From Schoenoplectus triqueter (taxonomy: Eukaryota; Streptophyta; Magnoliopsida; Poales; Cyperaceae): a DNA stretch of 28,846 bases. A program made the position numbers and the translations under genes. The notes below the pieces were generated by a model that was given only the letters and a program-made list of their open reading frames with translations, made no database searches and was not told the origin of the DNA. Positions 22,361 to 28,846 of the stretch are shown one piece after another. The stretch's first letter is position 1, and each line of letters begins with the position of its first letter. Location of the stretch: positions 1 through 28,846 of the forward strand of contig CAXKVV010000087.1 of the NCBI GenBank assembly GCA_964058805.1, given 5' to 3'.

Positions 22361-23785
22361 ATGTTATATATTCGGTATTCTTGCAGAGCCATCTAAATAT
22401 TTAAAACAATAATATCAAGGTTCAGTGGCCATTTGTTACGCTCAGTTACTCATGAGAGGCATCATTTAATCATGCTTATTTTGATAATTCATCTTTTCAT
22501 AATGGAACTTCAAATAAAAAGATGTTAAAAATAGAAAAAAATTCTATAGTCATATTTATTATTGAACTTATAAATTAATTATGTTCCAAATTAAGTACTG
22601 CTTTTGAAACACTTTCTATCATATTAAATCAATAATTTTTTTCTAGTTTTTCCTATAAAGAATTTGTATTCCGAAATTGGTCGGATTGGGTGAAATCAGT
22701 TAAAAAGTTGATCCGGCACGTTATTTATTTATTTCAACAAATTTTAATTATTTAATAAATTTTCAGAATCATTTAAATGCTTTTATTTGGTTGGAATTTA
22801 ACTTATTGTCATAATTAAGATTGAACTGAACATCTCAAACATCAAACATTAAAGTCAAAGTCCTAATCATTATACCAATTTATGTGTTTGTAATTAAGAT
22901 GGACAACAATTATAATATTTATTATATTTCAAAAATTCAGTCACAACGGATTTAAATTTTCTCGACACGTTAAGGAAACCATATTAAAATCATTTTAATG
23001 CGATTCGAATCCACTGATCCGATTCAGTTGTACTTGTTGATATACCTAAGTACCTACTCCTGCATATTTTTTTATCATGTGAGAAGGAATAGAAACATAA
23101 ACACAGGTCGGTTAGAAATATTAAGTATTTGATCTAGCTACGAGAAAAATAAACAAGTATTGACGAATGCACCGGCTAGGCACGTGGATAGATCATAGAA
23201 CCCATTTAATTATATACACCGATTTTGCACAATGGTTTGGTTCAATTCAAGTTTAATTTGAAATCAAAAATTTTAGTACGATTTGTAATATGTAAAATTG
23301 TAAATGTTAAATTTGTAAAATGTTGACCAACTTTTATGTATATTTTACTACACATTCAATGACTTGAAAGTTAAATTTTAACTATTTGCAAATTAGTGAC
23401 TTTTCATACATTATTAAAAAGTAGTTGTATAAATTTTGATGTCAATTTATTTATATGACAAAAGTACATTTATAATATTACAATGAGAAAATTATATTTT
23501 AATTATAAATTTATTTATTTGTTTTTTTTAATGTATTGTAGAAATCATCATCCCTCCAAATTAATTCGTTTTTACTTCCCTTTTCTTTCATTTTTTTCTA
23601 GAAAATAAATAAAATCATTAAATAGAAGCAAAGTGCTTTGAACCCAGGAGCTGAAAACCTTGGGTGGAGCCTCAGTTAGTAGATACATTTCCACAGGCCG
23701 AGGAGGAAAGACCTGCACGCATATGGTTTAGACACTTAAACCAAGGGCTCATAAAAAGAGCAAATGAAATAAAATGGGCTCCTAA
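22361..23785. other. Intergenic DNA between HIG1 copies 1 and 2
   Basis: AT-rich, without a supported gene. The stretch at 22670-23040 has repeated GATCCG/GATTCGAATCC-like words and may be an old transposon remnant; I could not define its ends. The open frame at 23664-23894 overlaps the copy 2 promoter and leader and is not supported. Confidence 0.4.
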
Positions 23786-23789
23786 GCCC

Positions 23790-23796
23790 TATAAAT
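23790..23796 (+). promoter_or_regulatory. TATA box of HIG1 gene copy 2
   Basis: TATAAAT stands 111 nt before the start codon. The leader carries GAAACCTCGCTCCAAA and CTAAACTCAATCTAG, resembling the CCTCGCTCAA words of the copy 1 leader. Confidence 0.65.
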
Positions 23797-23900
23797 TAGC
23801 TCAAATCACTCTGTCTTTTCAGAAACCTCGCTCCAAAATATATATTCCACTACTTCCATTGTTCTCCTCTTCTAAACTCAATCTAGATATATAGACATTA

Positions 23901-24451
23901 ATGGCCTCCTTGCAAGCATGGATTGCTGAACACAAACTCAGTAGTATTGGTAATTGAGGTTTTCCATTTGCATGCCTTGGCTTTTGGATTTGAATAACAA
24001 TTTAGGAACTTATTTATGTATTTATTTCTTTGAATTTTGAAGGAGCAATTTGGGCATCTACAGTTGGGGCTTCATTAGCATATAGTGCTAAAAGAACCCC
24101 TCTCAAGCCAAGCCTTCGTCTGATCCATGCCAGGTAAATTATAATAATTATAATTAATTATGTGATGTTGTTATTGTGTAATAAAAAACTTAATTAAAAT
24201 CTCATAATGATTTTTTTTGGTTCGTTCTTTATTTTTTACATCTTGCTAAATATGACTTTTTTTTTTGGTGTGTTAAATTCAGGATGCATGCACAAGCATT
24301 GACATTGGCAGTGCTCTCTGGTGCCGCAGTTTTTCACTACTACGACAGCACAAGCACTGACACTGCAATTCGCGGTGGAATTGACGATAATAGCCTTCAG
24401 AGAGATCCTTCTTTGTTTTATGATGACGACAATATTAGCTGGTGGATTTAG
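23901..24451 (+). CDS. HIG1-domain hypoxia-responsive protein, copy 2 (102 aa)
   Basis: Exons 23901-23949, 24043-24133 and 24283-24451 have the same lengths (49 and 91 nt for the first two) and phases as copy 1. The protein begins MASLQAWIAEHKLSSIG and carries IHARMHAQ, the HIG1 signature, between two membrane-spanning segments. After HYYD the linker is Thr/Asp-rich and unlike copy 1, yet the protein again ends in ISWWI. No damage is seen; both introns have good GT-AG ends (93 and 149 nt). A 3' AATAAG near 24591 stands where copy 1 has AATAAATAAA. The expected role is the same as copy 1; a difference in expression cannot be read from the sequence. Confidence 0.88.
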
Positions 24452-25380
24452 TGTGATTTTGAACCATGCATAGTGAAAAACTGAGCTATCCAAATACATC
24501 TTTGTTGTAACAATACTAGTTTTAATTTGCGGCTCTCCTTTTAATTGTTCCTTTTTTTTTATTTGCTTGTCGTTTGAGCCTATGTAAGTAAATAAGATGT
24601 TTTATATATATAATGGCTCACTAATAGCATTTAATCTTTCTTTTTTTTCAAATATTTTCTAAGACTACAATCTACATTTCTCACTTCTCAGAGGGTTGAC
24701 CCTCATCATGATATATATGAATATGGTATGTGTTAGGTCTGCATATTTTCATAATATTTATTTTGAAAAAAATTGAGAACAATCTTGAAATAAAAAAGTT
24801 TATAGTTATTTATCAACAGACTCCATCCTGACGATTAAGATAATTCCGTTTGTTTAATCATAACAAGATCAATTCGTAAATAGTTGTTTGTTTGTGTTGC
24901 TGTTATTCTACTGTTTTTCTTTTATTCATTTTATCTTTCTTCTCTCCTTGTCCTGAAATATTCACATCTAATAATAAATTTGCCAAAATTTATCATCGAT
25001 GACATGGGGTAATTTGGGCATCTTAAAGGCAACATGTCGAAAATATGATGCATGTGTTCTGTCATTCGTATGTTATTCTTTGTGATATGTTGAATATCGT
25101 GCAAAAAAAATAGTGTAAGAATAGAGAAATTGAAAATAATAAATGAGAATTTTTAATATATAAAAAAGGTTAAATTTTTAAAAATTTTAAGCATATCATA
25201 TTATCAATTTTTTCACTATTGATTTTATTAAAATCTTTTTATTTTCTTAAATATAAGGGTTTATATAAAATAGTTTCTCTCTCCTTATTTAAAATAATAT
25301 GTATAATATATTTAAAATGAAATTTAACTCTTAAAATAATTAAATTTTTTATACGATCATTTATATATTATTATGTGACT
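24452..25380. other. 3' region of copy 2 and AT-rich intergenic DNA
   Basis: The first 150 bp is the 3' untranslated region shared with copy 1. Beyond it no gene is supported. The T-rich tracts and AT-rich blocks have no clear ends. Confidence 0.45.
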
Positions 25381-25500
25381 AATTATATTATTTAATATTA
25401 TAATAATTATTATTACTTAGCATTTAAAAACACTGTGTGTAATTATATTATTTATTATTATAATTATTATTATTACTTAGCATTTAAAAATACCGTGTCT
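25381..25500. repeat. 60-bp tandem duplication
   Basis: Units 25381-25440 and 25441-25500 match at 55 of 60 positions, both containing TATTACTTAGCATTTAAAAA. It is a simple local duplication within AT-rich DNA. Confidence 0.9.
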
Positions 25501-26925
25501 AATTTTTTTTAATGAGAAATTTATATTCTTAATTATTTATTTGAGTATTATATTATCAGGACGAAGTCCGAGTTACAACCTTAGCAATGAAAAAATGGTG
25601 ATTTTTCGATTAATATGAGGATAGTGAAAAAGTGAGCATTTCAAATGATACAAATGTTGTTTGAATTGTATATTTGAAATAATGATGAAGAGTTGAGAAG
25701 AACAATAGTTATTCTATCTCTCCACTTGGAATAGTATAATAATAATAATTCTCATTGTTTTGAAACAATAAATTTGTGTTTGGATACACCACTGTAATTT
25801 ATATAATGAAAAAAATAGTTATTCTATTATTGTTTGTGTATCCAAACACAACATGTTATGACTATGTGAGCTATTTATGTGTGAAATGTCATGGTATCAA
25901 ATGGTCACAAACTCAAAATATTTAAGGTTGTAAACACAGAAAAAAAATTGAGGTTAATATTTTTCTGTCAATCTCAAACTACTTTCTTTGAAAGAAAGTC
26001 ATCTTTGATTTGACGTTTTATATTGCATAACATGTTAATCATACGAAATCTGTATTAAAGTTAATGTTTTAATCTCAATATAATAATTCATTATTTAATT
26101 AATGTTTTGAATAGTTTAATTGACATTTCTGGAAATATATTCAGAAAAAATAGAAATTTATTATCTTAATAAAAAATGTGTTTTATTTTTCTATTGATAA
26201 TTAATTTCTTCTAAAGAATTATGTTTTATCATGCCTTTTTCAATTAAAAATCAACAATAAATAATCGAGATTAATTTCCAAAAAAAATATGAAATATTAT
26301 CCCATCCATGCCACATGTTAAATGTTAGTAGTTTTTATTATCACAAATATTAGAAAATATTATGTGGTCAACTTAATTCTAAATAAATGCATTTGATACA
26401 TGTGGCATGTCATATAAATTTATAGATCAAAACAAACACCTTATATATAATTATATGACTATTGGGCTGAAATTTAATTGAAGCGTTAATTAAGCCGAAT
26501 GACAGAATGGATAAACAAATGGAGACCATTAGAGAAGCAGCATTCATGGATGTCCGATTATATATGATAAACTCAAATACTTATGTTATTTTAATGACTA
26601 ATTGGCACTTATTTCATTCATTTGTAATTTAAATTGCAATAGAGGATATTAGATAAATTGGGTGTCATTGCCAGTATTTTGGAGTATATCCACTCTCGTA
26701 CTTCTCTCAAGCGCAAAAGGATAGAAACAAGAAGAGCAACGGATCATGTCTGAAATATAAATATTTTAATTATCCGATGAATAAAATAAGCAAGTAGCAA
26801 TCAAGGAACCTACTAGACATTGCGTCACTAAAATTTTGCACAATGGGATGGTGCTGGTCCAAAAGGTACCATAGCTTGCCTTTATTTATTTGTTTTTACA
26901 CGGTGAACCTAATGAATGAATAAAA
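25501..26925. other. Intergenic DNA with two small inverted-repeat units
   Basis: No gene is supported. TTGTGTTTGGATACA at 25774-25788 is the exact complement of 25837-25851, making a 78-bp unit with TGTTTGGA-type ends. ATGCCACATGT at 26308-26318 is the exact complement of 26398-26408, making a 101-bp unit. Both may be miniature transposon remnants. Confidence 0.5.
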
Positions 26926-26929
26926 TTTC

Positions 26930-27058
26930 CACGTGGTCGGGGGCATCCGGTTTTGACCAAACCAACGGCTCATATAAAAATATACAAAAGAAAAGGGCTT
27001 GTATATATACTCAGAGCAATCCTCGCTTTAGACCTCACTCAATCAGTTTCACTATTTA
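26930..27058 (+). promoter_or_regulatory. Promoter and leader of HIG1 copy 3, with G-box
   Basis: CACGTG (G-box) at 26930-26935 precedes TATAAAAA at 26973-26980 and TATATATAC at 27002-27010. The following DNA (GCAATCCTCGC, CCTCACTCAATCAGTTTCACTA) aligns with the copy 1 leader (CAACCTCGC, ACTCAATACAACTTCACTA). This suggests it is the original 5' leader of the third HIG1 copy, now 0.85 kb from its start codon. Confidence 0.45.
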
Positions 27059-27059
27059 G

Positions 27060-27839
27060 GTGTGTTAATGATATTTTATCCTTCTTTTGTATCATATTCG
27101 ATAATAAGATATAAATAATTTTTTTTATTAAGTTATTTAATATAGACAAGAGTAAAAAAAATTCTCTTAAATAAATAAATAAAGATTGGATAAAGGTAAT
27201 TTCATATTTATTTACCATATAAAATAAATTATTAAAAAAATTAACATTATTTTAAATAATTATCTCCTATAATATTTTTTCTCTATGTTAGTTGCCCAGA
27301 GTTTTACGTCTTAATTATTATGAATTATAATTATTATCTTCTCTAAATTTAATAATCTTATAAATTTTAATATTTGAATAATATTTAGTAGAATAATTAT
27401 TAAAATGATGGAATGAGATAATATAAGATTTTTTATTTTAGACAAGATGTTATTTTTATTTTTAATATATTTTATTTTCTCATTGAAAAGTTTGACAAGA
27501 TATGTTTGTATTTTTTTAATTTATTTATTTTGAAATTACTCAAATTCGAGATGACTGTAAAATTATATTTTGATTATAATACTAACAAAATAAAGATATA
27601 TTTGTATGAAAAAAATGAATTTGTATATTTTTTTATATAAATGATGATAAACTAATTAATATGTTAATATTATTTATTAGCATTTATTATTATTTATTAG
27701 CAGTTTATTTTAATGGGTAATAATAAAGTATAAGTAAATCTAATTTTAATTGATAAGAATAAAATATGTTAAAAATAATTTCGTACCGGTGACACCCCTA
27801 TCATTACTTTCATTTTTCCCCTCTTCTTTTTTGAATTAG
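27060..27839 (+). other. Possible 5' leader intron or AT-rich insertion in copy 3
   Basis: The leader-like DNA ends ATTTAG and continues GTGTGTTAAT, a possible 5' splice site at 27060. At the other end CATTTTTCCCCTCTTC and a T run lead to GAATTAG ending at 27839, a good 3' splice site. The 780 bp between is very AT-rich with no gene. It could be a leader intron absent from copies 1 and 2, or a transposon insertion. A TATATATA at about 27855 could serve as a separate, nearer TATA box. Confidence 0.35.
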
Positions 27840-27915
27840 CAATCGACTGCCCGCTATATATATTTTTATTTTTTCCCCTCTCCGTAGAGTAATAAACCTC
27901 CCAAGTTAGATAGAA

Positions 27916-28116
27916 ATGGCCTTTTTGCAAGCATGGATTGCGGATCACAAGCTCAGTAGCGTAGGTAATTAATTGTGGATTTTCTTGTCTCTTTCATTTT
28001 TTCTATTTTTTTTATTGTATTTAATTTTTCATTTGTTTATTTATTTACTTCTGAATGTTGTAGGAGCATTTTGGGCATCAGCCGTTGGAACCTCATTACC
28101 ATACAGTGCTAAGAGA
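27916..28116 (+). pseudogene. HIG1 gene copy 3, truncated in exon 2
   Basis: Exon 1 (27916-27964) gives MAFLQAWIADHKLSSVG, and exon 2 starts at 28064 after a 99-nt intron, both as in copies 1 and 2. Exon 2 matches up to SAKR (codon ending 28116). It then passes into foreign sequence and stops after three more residues (VVF, stop at 28126-28128). The expected continuation TPLKPSLRLIHAR, exon 3, the HIG1 signature and the ISWWI tail are absent from the window. As written it would encode about 38 residues with only the first membrane segment, so it is called a pseudogene. It could be intact beyond a transposon lying past the window edge. Confidence 0.8.
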
Positions 28117-28117
28117 G

Positions 28118-28846
28118 TAGTGTTCTAAATTCGTGTCGTGCCGGACCGTGTCGTGTTCGGACACGTCGTGCTTTCGTGTCGTACCGTGCCGTGTCTTTTA
28201 TTATTTTATTTTTTTCGTGTCGTGCCGTGTCGTGCCCAAAAAATAATAGAAGGAGGCACGACACGGATAAGGCACGCCGTATCTAGCGTGCCGTGCCTTA
28301 ATCGTGTCATACTTTATTCGTGTTGTGTCTAATCGGAACCGTGACCAACCGTGTCGTATCTATATGTCTTAATCGTGCTAAACGTGTCTTACCGTGTCCG
28401 ACATTAAAAAATTCAGAAAATTCAAAAAAATAAATTTATATCAAAAATCAAAAGATTAAAAAAATCAAAGTTCGTTAAAATTTAAATTATTTTAAAAATT
28501 CAGAACATTAAAAATATGAAATTTGTCAATAAAAATCTGAAATTTCTTAACATATGATGTTTTATAAATTATCCCTCTTTTTTTCGGACTTGGGACCGAC
28601 TATGTTAGAAACATAGGTGGAGTTACTAACTTGTAAGCATATTAGTATAAATGTATAATTTTAAAAAATAAAAATAAAATTTTAAAAATTAAAATTGAAA
28701 TGTGTAACTTAATTCTTATAAAAATCTCTGTGCATAATGTTGTACATATATCCATATTCTTCATAGTTGTATATATATGGATTTGAGTACCTCTCCAATT
28801 GATCTTGTTCCTCATGGGACTGGTTCACCTCTATCTCTGACATCCC
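28118..28846. mobile_element. Repeat element interrupting HIG1 copy 3 (partial)
   Basis: Similarity to the HIG1 gene ends at 28116 and the DNA changes to TAGTGTTCTAAATTCG, then about 260 bp dense in CGTGTCGTGCC-type words. These include CCGTGTCGTGCC (28225-28236) and its exact complement GGCACGACACGG (28255-28266). The TAGTG start and inverted subterminal repeats suggest a DNA transposon, possibly hAT-like. The other end and the rest of the HIG1 gene are not in the window, so the target-site duplication cannot be tested. The call of insertion, rather than gene truncation by rearrangement, is inference. Confidence 0.5.
28709..28843 (-). CDS. Short open frame at the window edge, possibly transposase tail
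   Basis: Reading on the minus strand from the window edge, a frame is open through ATG 28843-28841 to TAA at 28711-28709. It encodes MSEIEVNQSHEEQ and a Tyr-rich, acidic tail ending HRDFYKN. It could be the C-terminal end of a longer protein that starts beyond the window, such as the transposase of the element interrupting HIG1 copy 3. I do not recognise it, and it may be chance. Confidence 0.2.
   Translation of the reverse strand: MSEIEVNQSHEEQDQLERYSNPYIYNYEEYGYMYNIMHRDFYKN

Noticed and set aside
22995..23015. GATTCGAATCC resembling a tRNA T-loop
   Set aside because: No acceptor stem, anticodon arm or D arm could be placed around it.
24236..24499. Minus-strand open frame of 87 codons
   Set aside because: It is a shadow of exon 3 of HIG1 copy 2, which is supported on the + strand by homology, splice phase and the shared ISWWI end.
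25015..25030. AATTTGGGCATCT matching HIG1 exon 2, as a possible fourth copy
   Set aside because: Only 13 nt match and the flanks do not continue into HIG1 sequence.
28138..28332. 64-codon open frame with repeated Cys/Arg/Val residues
   Set aside because: It is produced by the CGTGTCGTGCC repeat words and not by a gene.

Overview
The window is nuclear DNA of a flowering plant. The signs are GT-AG spliced genes with short introns, a class III (secretory) plant peroxidase, HIG1/hypoxia-responsive genes of the plant type, a decayed plant LINE, several foldback MITEs and long AT-rich intergenic stretches. I cannot name the lineage from sequence alone. All gene models with support are on the + strand.

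Layout. 1-716: very AT-rich low-complexity DNA ending in a transposon-like terminus. 716-852: a possible orphan exon. About 1005-6917: a nearly full-length but dead non-LTR retrotransposon (LINE) with ORF1 (double zinc knuckle) and ORF2 (endonuclease, reverse transcriptase with YADD box, zf-RVT). 8444-8629: a convincing terminal exon of an unidentified gene. 9020-9161: a perfect 21-bp inverted repeat nested between direct repeats. 11326-13288: a four-exon gene that splices cleanly to 214 aa and looks like plant sororin, a cohesin-protection factor. 14070-16470: a MITE cluster with a hAT-like element bounded by a target-site duplication, a small foldback element, and three long-armed foldback elements set in TA/CT microsatellites. 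18344-19971: an intact class III peroxidase gene with the classical four exons (315 aa). 21611-28116: three direct copies of a small HIG1-domain (hypoxia-responsive) gene. Two are intact (101 and 102 aa) and share a C-terminal ISWWI; the third is cut off in exon 2 by a repeat rich in CGTGTCGTGCC that runs out of the window.

How the genes relate. They are independent plant genes, not an operon: chromosome cohesion (sororin-like), cell-wall or apoplastic redox chemistry (peroxidase) and, probably, the mitochondrial inner membrane (HIG1). The main stories are local duplication and decay of the HIG1 gene, and dense miniature-transposon insertion between genes. I saw no CRISPR array, tRNA, rRNA or prokaryotic-style system.
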